Part shown: positions 11,653 to 24,722 of the stretch, in pieces | Numbering within the stretch: position 1 is the stretch's first letter | Layout of the letters: each line of letters opens with the position of its first letter | NCBI GenBank assembly: GCA_023935145.1 | Contig: CM043699.1 | Location: 146,744,536-146,808,535 of the forward strand | Source: Bretschneidera sinensis | Taxonomy: Eukaryota > Streptophyta > Magnoliopsida > Brassicales > Akaniaceae | Length of the DNA stretch: 64,000 bases | Direction: 5' to 3' | Program-made: the position numbers and the translations under genes | Notes under the pieces: generated by a model | What the model saw: only the letters and a program-made list of their open reading frames with translations | What the model was told of the DNA's origin: nothing | Database searches by the model: none

Positions 11653-12855
11653 ATGCATGAGGTAGATGATTCTCATGCAAATTGAGGCTACCTCAGTAAA
11701 TTTGGTCATGTCATCATGTTAATCTGGCATTTTATTGTTTATATTGGACGGGAAGTTAACAAAGGGACCAAACTAACATATTGAACGAAATCTACACACA
11801 ATTATATGCACAAGAATGGACTAACTATGATACAAGCTCTACTCAATAAAAGAGCAAATTAGGTGGGGGACAATGAATAAGCAAATTGCCTTCGTTTTGA
11901 TTTGCACTTTCAGCCCATCATGCATGTGCAAATTTCAATGTTGAATCCAAAAATTTCAATTAATTTACACATGCATGCATTTTAAGTGAAGATTTCTAAT
12001 AATGTTGGAGACTGGCTGAATATGCCTTGTCATATCGGAACTACTATGGGTAAAAGCACTCTATTAACTTTCAGCGACTCAGCTGGCTCTTTTCTGTTTA
12101 GGAAAGTGAAACAGCACCCTGATAGCAATGAAAGTATGTAGGAGCAGATACGTTACAAATATTACACTAGTTCAGATTACATGCTATATCATCCATCTGC
12201 TATCAGCTTTATCAGGAGTGTTGATGCAAAAAGATGATGGAGCATGTCCGATCTTTCATGGCTTTCAACGGGCTGATGTTCGAGAGCTGATTGAATAAAA
12301 GAGCTTTGAATAGGGGTATTTTCCCTATGTTTGAGATGTCTAGACACCTGCAAAAGAAGTCTCCCAGAGTATTGTGCTCAGGGGAGAAACCTCGGATGAT
12401 TAAGTCAATAGGTGCTCTTGAAGATGAGTTAAAAGGAAGGTGATAGCTAGGTGAGGGAATGTTTGGTAGGAGGAGAAGATTAAGATAATTCTCTTTGTCC
12501 CTCGTGTGTTTTCTCTCTATACCTGGGTTTTTCTTAATTTCCTCTTCTCCCTGTTGGCTTGTGCTGGTGTATGTATCTCTCTTTCTTTTTCTTTAGACTG
12601 GTGTCTTTTTATATAGGCATTGGTAAGCCTTTACTTGGACTTTCAAAGTGGGATACAATTAGGATGTGACTCTTGAACCTTGAGCCTTACAGAAAATGAC
12701 CTCTACCTATGAGAAGTGACATCTACTTATGAGTTCTCACGTCAAGGATAAGGTGCTTTTGACTATAAAGCGGTTTGCATGCTACTTATAATCAGAGTAG
12801 GTTTGGTCATTTCTCTGCCCAAAAGTGCTTGATCAGGTGTCCAATTCTTATTTGA
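11653..12855. other. gene-free stretch, nothing recognised
   Basis: No ORF with coding character on either strand. The CT-rich part around 12480-12600, followed by TATATAGG, looks like a decayed LTR promoter region, but no partner repeat, PBS or PPT was found. Confidence 0.4.
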
Positions 12856-12881
12856 TTGTGTAATTTTGGTCACATCATGAA

Positions 12882-13135
12882 GATTTTTTTTAATAGAGAA
12901 GATAATTTATTAATAAAACAACAAGCTGCAAAAGATACAATATGGGATAAGAAAAAAATTCACCAGGACACACAAATAAATCACTCAAGTAAGAACCAAG
13001 ACAAAACACAACCACATAGCAACACAAAAGCCAACAAACGACCCAAACTAAAAAACCAAAAACGAGATACACCTAAAAACTATCAAACTCAATGTCAGAA
13101 AATAATCATATCGCTTCCTTAATATATCCCAACCT
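12882..13135 (-). mobile_element. possible non-LTR retrotransposon 3' end
   Basis: On the minus strand the block runs through a T/G-rich stretch into TTATTAATAAATTATC and a short poly(A) at 12882-12895, as expected for the tail of a LINE or SINE. No domain and no target-site duplication were found, so this is tentative. The plus-strand frame across it is low-complexity and not a gene. Confidence 0.35.
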
Positions 13136-13139
13136 AGCA

Positions 13140-13634
13140 TAATAATTCCTTCCCTAGCTCAACAAGGATAACTTGATTTGAGACAAGCCTAAACTCCAAG
13201 AATGTAACTAGAGAGAAGAAGATAAATTTTTGTATTTTTGATTGAATGAATGAGTATTCTCAATACAGGTCCTCTTTATACTAGTTTAGGACTACTTAGT
13301 TAGCTAAGTTGATGGTTACAATGGTAGTTACAATTATGTTGAACATATTAACAACCCTTAACAAACCTGTAACTAACTCACTAACTAACTTGTCTTCTTC
13401 TTAACTTATTTCGTTTGTGCTATCCAAATTGTGATGGTTGTAATCCTGAGTCTTAAAGACCTCCTCAGCTGCTGAGCACTGGCATCTTCCCCTTCCACTT
13501 CACTCCTTACTGCCTTGATGCTTTGTTCTTATTGCTGCCAGTAGCTTTGTTGCTGTTTGTTGTTACTTCCAGCAGCTTCCTTGTAATCTGTCCTTGTTCT
13601 TCCCTTAGTTGCATTGGCAACAGCTATATCAATA
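13140..13634 (-). mobile_element. 3' LTR of a minus-strand chromovirus (approximate limits)
   Basis: On the minus strand a polypurine tract (AAAGGGGGAAG, about 13635-13646) lies directly after the chromodomain end and is followed by TGATATAGCTG, the expected start of a 3' LTR. The region towards 13140 is non-coding, with a TATA-like TATAAAGAGGACC around 13270. The far LTR end is not defined. Confidence 0.5.
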
Positions 13635-14018
13635 CTTCCCCCTTTGAGGAACACCTTGTCCTCAAGGTGGAATTGAGGAGAGCATTTGTTGAAGCCTGAA
13701 GCTATTTCCCATGTTGCTTCCTCCCTTAGTAGTTCTTCCCGTTGTATTAACCATTGCATAATCTATTTTCCTTTCTTCCAGATATGCTTTTCCTCTATTA
13801 AGGTTAGAGGTTGGTAGACTAGGTGACCGTGTTCAAGCGTAAGAGGTAAGGGACATGGAAAATGTCATGTCTTAGGTCCTTTGTACTGTTTTAATAGGAA
13901 GATATGGAAAACTGGATGAATCCTGGCACTTTCTGGCAGTAGTTTATTAAAACTTTCTCAATATTTTTTATGATGGGAAATGGGCCAAAGAATTTTTTGC
14001 CCAGTTTATTTGAGTGTT
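13529..14018 (-). pseudogene. chromovirus integrase C-terminus and chromodomain, broken
   Basis: Read on the minus strand from 14018 leftwards: KLGKKFFGPFPI (the GPY/F motif of the integrase C-terminal region), then IHPVFHIFLLK, then WLIQREELLREEATWEIA and FHLEDKVFLKGG, which is the end of a chromodomain. These pieces fall in more than one frame and are separated by stops. The order integrase tail, chromodomain, polypurine tract, LTR is that of Ty3/gypsy chromoviruses. The rest of pol is cut off by the Athila-like element that begins at 14019. Confidence 0.85.
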
Positions 14019-15336
14019 TGATGAGTGCCAAATATTTCATATTTTGGCCCATTAATTTACATTTGCTAGCTTAGGAATTTGTTACTTTGAGTTGTTTTTC
14101 GTTGTTTTACAGGTTCACAAGCACTTGGAAAGGAGTTTCACTAAATTGCCAGAACTGCCCATACAGATTAGTCATTTTTGCAGATTAAACTGTATTGATT
14201 CAGGAAGAACCAGGAGATGAGCCATATATGCTTAGAAAGATCTGGAAGTTTGTTTTATGGAGAATTTTACGACTCGTAAAAATGATTTTTTTAGAGAAAG
14301 TTATAGCAGTTTTAGTAGACAAAGGTCAGGTTGTGCTGGATTTCAGCGTGGGCAGAAGTTTTGAAGGGCATGTGAAGGCTTAAATCCCACATCCCACATC
14401 GGATTGGAAACACATTGCACTCATGGAGTTCTCCTATAAAAGCCCCACCTCACTTCATCAATCGGGGTGCAATCTCTAAGGCTTTGCTACCAAACAGTGT
14501 GCAGTCTGGAGGACTTTGCTACCACTCTAGGAGCAGATCTGGATGGTTTTTGGGAGCAATCCGGAGGACTTTTGGAGGGCAAGCTGGGAAAACTCCAAGG
14601 CTTGGCTACCAAGGGGGATTCTCATGGTAAGATCAAATCTTTCTCTTGAGATTTTTGTTGTCCATTATATTTATGGTTAACTAAATTCTCAAGTGGGGCT
14701 AGGGATGAACTTGCACAGTTAATGGTATTTTTATTTATTTTTAATTTATGTATTTGAGTTTCAATTACTAAAACTTTTTTATTTTATCATTTGCAATTCA
14801 TTAGTGATGTTTTCTTTTCCGAATAATCTTAGAATTTATTCTATTTATAGATTCAGTCATGCTTTTTCTATTGAATGGTTTAGCTCTTTGATTATGTTTG
14901 GATTAATTATTTATCTATATTGATTTAGTCCTTTGCTGCAATATCGCTTCCTAAGTATATTGTTGTCGTTGAATTTTCTCAATAGTGATAATAATTTACG
15001 TATTTTAAAAGTGATGAATGGTTTTTCAAAGGGTTGTATTTGGTTTAATCTTGGTTTATAAATTTACATCTTCCGATTGGGAATTGGGAAGTGAATTCCC
15101 AATTGAGTTATTCAATGAATTAACAATAATTAAAATACCATATTTGTGCAAGGGATTCCCGACGCTTTACTTTACTTTACTTTGCATTCAAAAAATTAAT
15201 CTTTGTTCTCCATCAATCATTCAATATTGTTCTTTAGTTTCTTTGTTCTTTCTACTATTCTTTTAATTTGTCTCCCTGTGGAATCGACACCCCAAAGCTG
15301 TGCTACAACTACCGCGCTATTCTTTGGGCGTAATCA
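14019..15336 (+). mobile_element. 5' LTR of an Athila-like element (copy 1)
   Basis: Begins TGATGAGTGCC at 14019 and ends TTGGGCGTAATCA at 15336, immediately before an Athila-type PBS. Large parts match the 1459-bp LTRs at 47536 and 52588 (for example GAGTTTCACTAAATTGCCAG and CCCACATCCCACATCGGATT, and the TCCCTGTGGAATCGACACC tail). A TATA-like CCTATAAAAGCC lies near 14431. The insertion cuts the minus-strand chromovirus. Confidence 0.85.
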
Positions 15337-15341
15337 AATTT

Positions 15342-15359
15342 TGTCGCCGTTGCCGGGGA
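15342..15359 (+). other. Athila-type primer-binding site
   Basis: TGTCGCCGTTGCCGGGGA follows the LTR end by a few bases. It differs at one position from the TGGCGCCGTTGCCGGGGA site usual for Athila-type elements. Confidence 0.85.
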
Positions 15360-15614
15360 GACGGTAGAAGAATTGCTAGATAGTTTTTCTTTTCAGCAGT
15401 TTGTGAAGGCGGTAACTTTGTTCTTTCTTTTAGCTTGCTGCATTAATTTATTTTCTTTTTCTCTCTTCTTTCTTTTTATAGTATTTTTATTATGTTGTGA
15501 CCTTGCATACCAAGATATAGAGACGCTTTGGGTATATTTGCTTGTAAGTCTGTGCTATAGTCAAAATTAAACTTTTTAAACCCTTTATTTGACAATCCAT
15601 CTAATGATGAGGAA

Positions 15615-17093
15615 ATGAGTGAACACGGAGATCAACCCACTATGACCCTTCAGGATTACCTCCACCCTACACGCATAGCCACACCATCATGTATCATGTT
15701 TTCAACCAATACTTGCCAACTAGATTTTAAAACAGAGATGATACAGTTACTCTCTACGTTTCATGGCTTGGAAAATGAAAACCTATATATGCACATTAGG
15801 GAGTTTGAGGAAGTAGTTACGACTTTTCATAGTCAAAATGCAACTGATGACATTGTGAGACTTAAGTTCTTTCATTTCTCTTTGAAGGATAGAGCTAAGA
15901 GTTGGCTTTACTCACTGAGACCACGATCTATTGGATCATGGAATGAGATAACTAAGGTTTTCTTTAACAAATACTTTCCCCAACATAAGACCAACGCTTT
16001 AAAAGGGCAAATCTCCACCTTTGCACAAAAGGACAGTGAGACTTTGTATCAGTATTGGGAGAGATTTAAGGAGTTGTTGAGTATGTACCCTCACTATGAG
16101 TATGAGAATTGGTGCTTAGTAAGTTATTTTTATGAGGGATTTACATATAGAGAGCGCCAATTTGTGGAGATGATGTGTAATGGTAAGTTCTTACAGAAAG
16201 ATCCTGATAAGGCCATAGAATACCTCAATGAGCTTGCTAAAAAAGCTCACACTTGGACTGGACCTAGTGCCACTGAAAGCACAAATAGGTCACGGCCTAC
16301 AGGAAACCCAAATGGTGGTGGAATTTACCATCTTAGGGAAGAGGATAACCTAAAGGCTAAGGTCGAGATGCTCACTAGGGAGATAGATGTGTTAAAGACT
16401 AGGGGCTTAAAGCCAACACACGTGGCTAATCATGCATAGTCTTTTGGATCATGTTTTGTGTGTGGTGGGGTAGATCATCTTGCCCAAGAGTGTCCCACAT
16501 TTGTTGATATGAGAGGGATGTATGAGGAACAATGTAATGCCTTAGGTATGTATAAGAAGCCTTTGTCACCATTCTCTGATACCTATAATCCAAGGTGGTG
16601 CAATCACCCCAATTTTAGCTGGAAATCTGAAAACCAGCCACCTGCACAAACCCCTAGATCATATCCTGCACCATATCATGCACCTTCATCTTCTAGGAGT
16701 TCTTTAGAAGACACTTTACATGCTTTTATTGAGGTACATGGCAAGACTAACCAAAAATTTGGATCTTTGATTACGCGAGTTGTTGAAGAAAATAAGGAGA
16801 TAAAGAGCCAAGTGTCCAAATTGATGAGCTTCTTGAGTGTGAATGAGCGAGGTAAGTTCCCTTCTCAAGCTCAGTTCACACCCCATGATCAACACATGGC
16901 TCAAAATAATTTGAAGGGGGTGAAAGTCGTTGTGACACGAAGTGGTAAGTCATTACACATCCCAACAACGAACAAATCAGAGGATGTGGAAAAGGGTCAA
17001 GATAGTAGTGATACCGAGCTGCCCAAGGAACCTGAGGTGACAAAGAGTCCTGTTAAGAAACCATTCCCTCAAGCTTTAAAATCAAGCAAGTGA
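15615..17093 (+). pseudogene. Athila-like gag with one internal stop (copy 1)
   Basis: Frame 15615-16436 encodes the LQDYLHPTRIATPSCIMF start, the capsid-like block with REFEEVVTTFHSQN and WLYSLRPRSIGSW, and FFNKYFPQHKT, all typical of Athila-lineage gag. A single TAG at 16437 interrupts it; the same frame goes on with a CCHC knuckle (CFVCGGVDHLAQEC) and a proline-rich tail to 17093. If the TAG were read through the product would be about 492 residues. There is no protease, RT or integrase after it; the sequence passes directly into the element's 3' non-coding part. Gag proteins of this type package element RNA. Confidence 0.9.
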
Positions 17094-18400
17094 ATTCTGG
17101 ATCCAAACAATGAAATCCTAGAGAAGCTGTTGAGAGTTCTTAGAGAGCCTGAAACTGTTATAGTATAAACCTCAGTCCGGCTGAAGACGTAAAACTTAGC
17201 GCTCATGGGAGGCACCCCACAACTTATTCTTTATATTTTTATTGTTTTTCCTATTTCTTGTTACTATTTGTTTTTAGTTATTTTTGTTTTTCCAGTATTA
17301 CTTTAGTATTAATTTTTCAGGGACAATGTGTGCATCAGTTCAAGTTTGGGGGTATGCTATGAGCCATGCCAGTTCGGCTAGTTCTCCATCTCTCAGGTCA
17401 GCTCTTTTCATGTTATTCACACATTGGGGGACAATGTGTAATTTAAGTTTGGGGGTATGGGAGACACACACAATTACACATATACACACACTTTGTCACA
17501 GTTTTTGATAAATGCATGTTCAGGTTGTTTTGAAAATTTTGGTTAATCTAAACGAATTTATGATTTGATTTCATTAGTAAGCTTAAAACCTTGAAAACAT
17601 GATCTGATGATAGAATTTTAAAATCTAAATACTTACTTTAGGCATTTGAGAATTTACATGTTTGATCTAAATCTGACACGAGCACATTAGCACATAATTG
17701 TGTGAGATATGACATATGATTTTAATATGTATGTTTCCATGACTTAACTGAAACTGGATGACCTGTTGGATAAACACTTTGGCATAGAAAAGTCTTTAAA
17801 AAAAATTTGCATAAAAAGAGAAAAATGTTCATGATGATCATTAATAAACTTTCCGTTGAGTAAGTGGACCTTTTGCCTCAGTAAGCAGCGAGTGTTCACG
17901 TCAAAATGTTGGAATTTTATTAATAATAATCATTGATAAACTTTCCGCTGAGTAACTGGACCTCCTGCCTCAGTAAGCAGTGAGTGTTCACGTCAAAATG
18001 TGGGAATTTTGCTTGGTAGCATTAATGCCAGTTTAGTTTCGTAGCCTTTTTGACTTGAGTTAGTAAGTCCTTAGGGGTGTCTTTACACCTAATGCCCTAA
18101 AACCATCTAGTTTGGGAGTCATTGACTCAACACTCGCTACATGGATCAATTAAAAAGTTTAAGAGAACTAAACATGGCGAAATCTCATAATAAAAGCAAA
18201 AAGAAAATAAAACTATGCCATATTTGTTCATTCTAATGGGAAAGTCAGTGAATCTTGAGACATAGAAACATTACACTTTGAAATTATTTAAAAGCTTCAT
18301 AGTCTTGTGCTAGTTCACTTTACTCACGAGGGTCCTGAAACTGAGACCACCAAGCATAAATGCACTAATGCAAAGAGTAATTTCATCTAAGTGGATGGTA
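17094..18400 (+). mobile_element. 3' non-coding part of Athila-like copy 1, no 3' LTR
   Basis: Shares GGCTGAAGACGTAAAACTTA and the GGGAGGC...CCCAC block with the corresponding place in copy 2 (about 50890). It contains two GTTTGGGGGTATG polypurine-like tracts (about 17343 and 17447) and later AAACCATCTAGTTTGGGAGTC, all common in Athila 3' regions. I find no 3' LTR up to 19900, so the element is truncated; the right limit is approximate. Confidence 0.65.
17839..18009. repeat. 92-bp direct tandem repeat
   Basis: Two adjacent units (17839-17930 and 17931-about 18009) share AAACTTTCCGYTGAGTAA, the TGCCTCAGTAAGCAGYGAGT block and GTTCACGTCAAAATGT with few differences. They lie in the non-coding 3' part of the Athila-like copy. 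Confidence 0.9.
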
Positions 18401-19985
18401 TTAAAAGGAGTAAGCTAAACTAATGAATTAGATGGCAATGGGGTAGTAAAGAAAGATATGATGTTTCTGATAGTATGGCTTTTAACATCTGGTAATTTGG
18501 GGGCAAAAGGACTCAGGCACCAGTCGAGTAGAAAGTTAAATTTTATTTGCATAGGATATTCTACTTCTTCAAAATGATGCACAAAGAAAGAAGAAAATGT
18601 CATCAACATAAGAGGGTATAAAGATATATATCAAATAGAAATGCTGATGTGCAACTGACAAATGGATTAGCTTATGTTTTTTTAGGTATCCAATAAAGGA
18701 CAATTGAAGCAGAGGAACTAAACAGAAAAAACATCCCCTTTCTATACCGTCAACACTTGAATAAAATTCTGTTAGCACTAAAATTTACTCTCTTCTCCCA
18801 ATTTGTCAGTCCATCTTTCATTTTGCACCTGCCCTAAATTGACTGTCCCTTTAAAAGTCAATGGCCATTCTTATAGATTTTACTATTGTTTCCTTTACAA
18901 TACAAGTTAATTTCACTCATTAACAATATTAGGGGTAAAAAGGTAAAACCATGCTCACATCTTAAACTTTGTGCTTTTTCAACTGGGACAAAGAAATCGG
19001 GACACAAGGAGTAATTACAGTGACAACTGCCCAACTAAACAAGCAAGCCCTTTCCTCTCTATATATGTCACTGCCTTTTAAGAACATAAATCCTAAGTTT
19101 CTAGAATTGTAAGAAATAGAGTGGGGAAAAAGTCCTTTTATGTACTTAGTCATTTCCCTCTCAATCTACAGTATACTCTTAAGAGACTGTAAATTCCCCA
19201 CAAAATCCAAAAACCTGAAATGCAAACAGAAAAGTAACCAGCACAATTTTTTCCCAAGGGTATATTTGGAAGTTTGGAGGGAAAGTAAAGGATATATGTG
19301 GGGAAAAGAAAGTAGAGAAAATGAATGCATACATGTAGCCTTGTTTGGATGTTTAAAACTGAAGAAAGAGAAAGGAAAGGAAACGACCTAATGTACTTTA
19401 TCATTGTTCCCCTCATTAATAAAAGAGATGTTATATAGAAGCTAGGATATAATTATAAAGGAGGTACCCTCCCCCTCCAAATCCTCCCAATTTGGGAAAA
19501 TTACAAAAAAAAAAAAAAAAAAATGGACGTTTAGAGGAAAATGGAGGGGTACATGTTCCCCTTCATTCCCCCTAATACAAACAGGTGGTAAAATATGAAC
19601 AGTCCATCCGGTTCGGAGGTGATACATGCTTCAATTATGTCAAGCTTACAAGTGCTTAGCTAAGGATCACCAACTCATCAATTTTATCCAAGCCAATTTT
19701 TAGCGTGCACCATTTACTTCTTTTAGATTAGTAAATAACAAATAAATGAATTGAATAGTCATCTCACTTTATACTTTATAGTATAGAATCCTAGGAATTC
19801 ACATTTTAGCAAGGAAAGTATGCAGATAACTTTCTCAGTATAATTGTTTGCACATAGAATAATATGGAAGAAGCTTGATAACACGAAAATGACCGCTTTT
19901 CTCTTTTACTGGCCAACAGAACAAGAATAACAGAAAGTAAAAGAAATTTCACAAAATTTCGTTATTATTAATGACTCACAAGATT
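18401..19985. other. gene-free stretch where the UBP 3' exons should be
   Basis: No exon of the deubiquitinase gene and no other gene could be recognised on either strand. A poly(A) run of 20 bases lies near 19504. The last UBP exon (19990-20100) ends in a normal donor site, but nothing downstream matches the expected continuation. Confidence 0.6.
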
Positions 19986-21651
19986 GCACCTGGCGATTGT
20001 CCACGTACTCCAAAAATGATGGTACATCTGGGTATCGACACTCTTCTTCACTTTCAAGTGGAGGAGATTTCTGAAAGCAAATGATGTCCCCATCTTCAAT
20101 CTGCAAACAAAGAACCAAAATGATTACTACATCAGACATCAATCTACAGTAATCTAGCATGCAACAAGCAAAATATACATTACTTAATCGGAATGAAGTT
20201 TTCTTATCCAGGTGTTCACACATCACGCAAGGTTCAAACTTTATTTCCTGAAAATTGCATAGCAATAGATAAGATATAAATTGGACAAAGAATAAACATA
20301 GAACCATTCGCATGAACATAAAGCCAAATGTGATAACCAGCAGGAGAAGCAAACCTCATAAAGTTCTATTTCTACATCAGAAGCAAATCCAGCCATTTGA
20401 TTTAGCCTTTCTATAATTTCTATGGGCTTGCAAGAACTTTTCACCATAAGCCTACCAATATATCTGGCAGCATGGAAGAAATTATAATGTCAGAAAGATT
20501 TTAAAGACACAGAGAGAGAGGATAAAGAAAAATGAAAGAGACTAATGGGTACCTTAATTCTGCCATCTCAGGATCGTAAAGCTTGAAGAAAAGCAGAATG
20601 TCTTCTTTCATTCTGTCAGGTGGAAGTATGGGACTTAAATCCTGAAGTTGGTGTACAAGATTAGTAAAACCATCCACTTATGAAAAAAAAGATTAGTAAA
20701 AACCATCCAAAAAGAACTCTTATTTTTTTCTTTTTCTGGCAGCAATGAAAGGGAAGTACTACGGAATTTAAATAATCATAAACACAGCCTTACTGGCCCG
20801 CGCTCTACTTCCAAGAACAACTTTAATTCTGCATTGTGAGCCTTATTTGACACCTCCCTTAACTGTCCAACCTACAACCACCACACAGTGTCACTACTGA
20901 GCACATAAGACTTGCATTGGCCACAGATCTCCAGATGGTTAAATATAACACCAACCAACAAGCATGATTAAAATACTGGGGCTAATTCTTGAAGTCTCAT
21001 CGACAATAACAATAATAATAATCCATTATTTAACATAACATCCAAAGTAAAACCAGACAAACCCTGGAATAATAACTAAAACAGATTAGAAAATGAGATG
21101 AAAGTTCCAGGAAATATTTCTGAAAAAGTAGTGAGTACTGAAGACACTCCTGAGGAACACTGTAATATACCAATGCACTACAGAAAATCCCCCTATGGAT
21201 AAGGGACAGGCAGCAGATCATTTAAATCAATTAAAATTAAATAATTAAGTCGTAATAATTTGGTATTAGTACTTTTAAAGAAATCTTGTGAAGATATTTC
21301 ACGAAGACATTATGCATTCAGGTGTTCATCATGATCCCCTAATTCTAAAGCCAGCTGCCATGAGGGGAAAAGTTTGAATTTGACAATCAATTAACTTATA
21401 ACTGATCCATAACACCTTTCTATACCACCAGAACTAAGACAAGAAGCACATACCGATTGTGCTTCCTCCTGTGGTGCCAATGGTCGACTAGGACGATATG
21501 TATGGTTTTGTCGCTTTGCCCAAATCCAAAATCGCTGAAATTGAACTGGAATACCAAACTCTTTGGCAACCTCCCCCTGTGAACCAGCACAAAGTTAGAC
21601 ATCTAAAGATTAAGCAAACAACACTGAATAGAATGTAAGTATGTTGATAGC

Positions 21652-24600
21652 GGTGGCGGCAATTGGGCGAGTTGGATCGAGTTTGAGTCAGGTTCGGGTC
21701 ATTCTAGGACGAGTTTTGAGACCAAGTCGTTTTCGGGCCATTTGGGTTGCAGTCCATATCTATTCGGAGCTTGCCTCGGGTATACGGCGGGTCTTGGGTT
21801 GACCTATTTGGTCTGCTCAACTTTTTGTTATTTATTGCTCCATTTCTTTTCCAGTTTCTGATGATTTTATTTTATTTGTTTTATATGTTCAAGTTGACCT
21901 CATAGATTACTTTAATTTTATTTAATATCAATGTAATTTAGTTCATGGAACAAGTTAGCAATAATTTAATATGGAAAAGCTTTTGATGCAAAATGAGAAA
22001 AAAAATATTTATTATTTTAAGATTTGTGAGATTTTTAGTGATACAATATGACTTTAGTTTATGAAATTAACTATGTATTAGGGGTTTTAAGGTTATTTCT
22101 TATTATGTTTAGGATTAGTGCTTATATAAATAAAGAATGTTGAATTATTCAAACATTAATTATTGAATAAAGTTTAATCTTTGTCTCATCCTTTCTCCAC
22201 TCAATAATTCTTCACCTTTGCTCCCTATTTTATTTGGTTCTATTTCTTCTTCCCTTATTTCGTTTGTTCCTTTTATTATTCTCTTGTTTCTTCTCTCGAA
22301 ATTGTCTTTCCTACATCATGTGATATCAAAACCGAAAGTTTCTATATCCCTATATCCTATCTACCATCAACATAACGTATATCCCATGCCCTAAAAAAGG
22401 ACATAAAAAAATTGTTGAAAAAAATTGGTTGTTACTACCATCCTTTTCCAAAAGTACATCTTGTACTTGAAAAGACAAAAAAATTGAAAAAAACAACAAA
22501 ATGGCAACTGCAAATTCTCAATCTTCCACTTTCCATCGCCTTACAACATGCACAGCCACCACCATTAAGACCAGAAACAGCGAATGACCAAAAACCTAGA
22601 ATCTCGCCGAGTTCCGCTGCCATGCACCACCCCACTCGCCTCCACCACCGTCGGCAACCTTGTCGCCGGAAGAGAAAGACACATTTCGGACCGGAAAACG
22701 CCAATCTGTCCAGCCCAGCCACCCAAGGTCCGTGAATCCGCCATAGTATTGCCATGTTGAAGCCCAAAGATTCTCCAAATCTGTCGTCGTCAATCTGCAC
22801 TTTCTAGTGGGTTTTGATAACGTTAAGAGAAAGCCGAACAGTAAGATTTCAAAAGCCCAAGTCTCCATCTCTGACTACGTGTTTGAATTTGGATCAAGCA
22901 TAGGACTCATGGGTTGTTTTGCTTCAATTTTGTTCTTGATATTTTTATTTTTTCTTTTTATGTTTCCTAGTTTCTGATTTCTGTTAAAAAAAAAAAAACA
23001 GAAAAAAAAACAGAAAAGAAAAGATATAGAAAAACAAAAAAAAAAGGGAAAAAGAGAAGAAAAAAAATGCAGCCACTAAAAAGGAATAAGTTCAATTGAG
23101 TTGAGTCTGAGTTCTTGTTACTTTCATCATGTGCTATATCCACTTACATCTATTTTGGACGGTTTGACCATACGAAGAAAATTAGTATTTCAAAAAATTC
23201 AGAGGAATTTCAAGCTCGTGTACAGTATCGTTTGCATCAAGATGTTATATGTACTAAAACCGAGCTTTATGGTCATTGTATTTATGATTATTTTTGTCCG
23301 TTGGAGAACGAATATTATCATGCTACTTATTTAAGTTAGTTACTCAAAATGCAACAACTTGTAGAGAGGATGACATAACTAGTGGAAGCAACTTTCACCA
23401 AAACTTCTACCCACCAAGATTCCCGTCAAGACGAGACTAAGTATGAAGCTGTTTCCTAATCCAAGAACACTTTGAAAAGCTCGCACAAGTCATCGATGAA
23501 GGGTTTGAATCTCAAGATGTGGATGTATCTGTTGAGCCACTTCAAAGTGAAGACAAACAATACCAAAGCAAAAATGAGAACATGATGTATGGTTGATATT
23601 CCTTCCATTGATTTTGTCCTACCTATTTTTGTTTGAAACCCCTCTTGCATCATTCTTGTTTTCGATCAAAGACACATTTAGAAAATTTTAAGTTTTCACC
23701 ATACAACTCTAGCAATCAAAAATTCTGATCCTTCATCATTTTAAAACTCAAGGTCGAGTTTTTTGCAAGTATGATAGAATGATGTAGAATAAGAAAAGAA
23801 ATATGTATTATTTTAAGATTTGTGGGATTATTTTATAAATATGTTTTTATTAAGAGCAAGTAGTAATATAGGATTTTAGTTTATTTCTTGTTATGTGTAG
23901 GATTGGTGCCTATATGAGCACCTTTAGTATGTTGAATTATTGAATATAGTTTGATATTTGTCTCATTGTTTCTCCTCTCCCTAATTCTGTTTCTTCATCC
24001 CCTATTATTCTTTTCTCTTCTCATCTGCTCTTTTTTTTCAACCTATTCAATTCTTCTATTATTCTACCATTTCTTCTCTCTAAATTATTTGTCCTACGTC
24101 AACTTTGTCTTTTATTCTTTTTCTCATATAGGGTTAAAGAAATTTATTGGAAATAATGTTGGTATTGTGTCTTTTTTTTTTATTGGTTGTATTGTGTGTT
24201 TATTAAAGTATATAAGCATGTTTTTCCCTCTAATGAAGTATGAAAAATGCAATTTCTTTTGGTTCAATAACTTATCAAGCTATTGTCAAAATTAAGACTT
24301 TTATTGAAATGGGATATGTAGTCAATAAATTATTAAGTTATATGATAAAAAATTGATAGTTGTAAACGGAACTACTTTTTTTAAGATGTAAAAGGAACAA
24401 CCTACAATATCATGTTTCTTACAAGTAAATTTCACTATTCATTCTTCTTCTTTTTCATTACAATTACGATACAAGACAATATTTTCTACTTGACCACCAT
24501 TAGTTTAATAATCAATTTTTTTTACAAAAAAATTGCTATTCTCGACTTCGGGTTTTGGGTCAATCCAAGTTCAGTCTTTTCCAGGTACGGATCAATTAAG

Positions 24601-24722
24601 ACTCACGTTATTAGGGTTTCGAGCCACTCGGATCGAGTTTAGTCTGGTCAGGGTTAAATCATTTTCAAACGTTTTCGAGTTTGAAAAGATCGATTTGCGT
24701 GCGGGTCGGATCAGATTACCTC
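21652..24722. mobile_element. composite insertion in a UBP intron, 8-bp TSD
   Basis: Flanked by TTGATAGC at 21644-21651 and 24723-24730. Its two end segments (21652-21983 and 24107-24722) are richer in CGGGTC/GGTTCG than the surroundings, and the middle is a separate LTR element. An 8-bp duplication fits hAT elements, but I could not find terminal inverted repeats, so the class is open. Confidence 0.55.
21984..24101 (+). mobile_element. small LTR retrotransposon without gag-pol (TRIM/LARD-like)
   Basis: Direct repeats 21984-22318 and 23780-24101 both begin TGATG and end CCTACRTCA, sharing TTATTTCTTRTTATG, GGATTRGTGC and TGTTGAATTATT blocks. A PBS-like TGATATCAAAACC follows the left repeat. 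Flanks GCTTT and ACTTT look like an aged 5-bp TSD. The 1.46-kb interior has no recognisable retroelement domain; its G/C-richer part (about 22500-22790) could be captured host sequence but I cannot identify it. Confidence 0.7.

Noticed and set aside
22412..22868. ORFs on both strands in the G/C-richer patch (proline/histidine-rich and tryptophan-rich)
   Set aside because: No domain, no consistent exon structure, and both strands are open, as expected for compositional bias.
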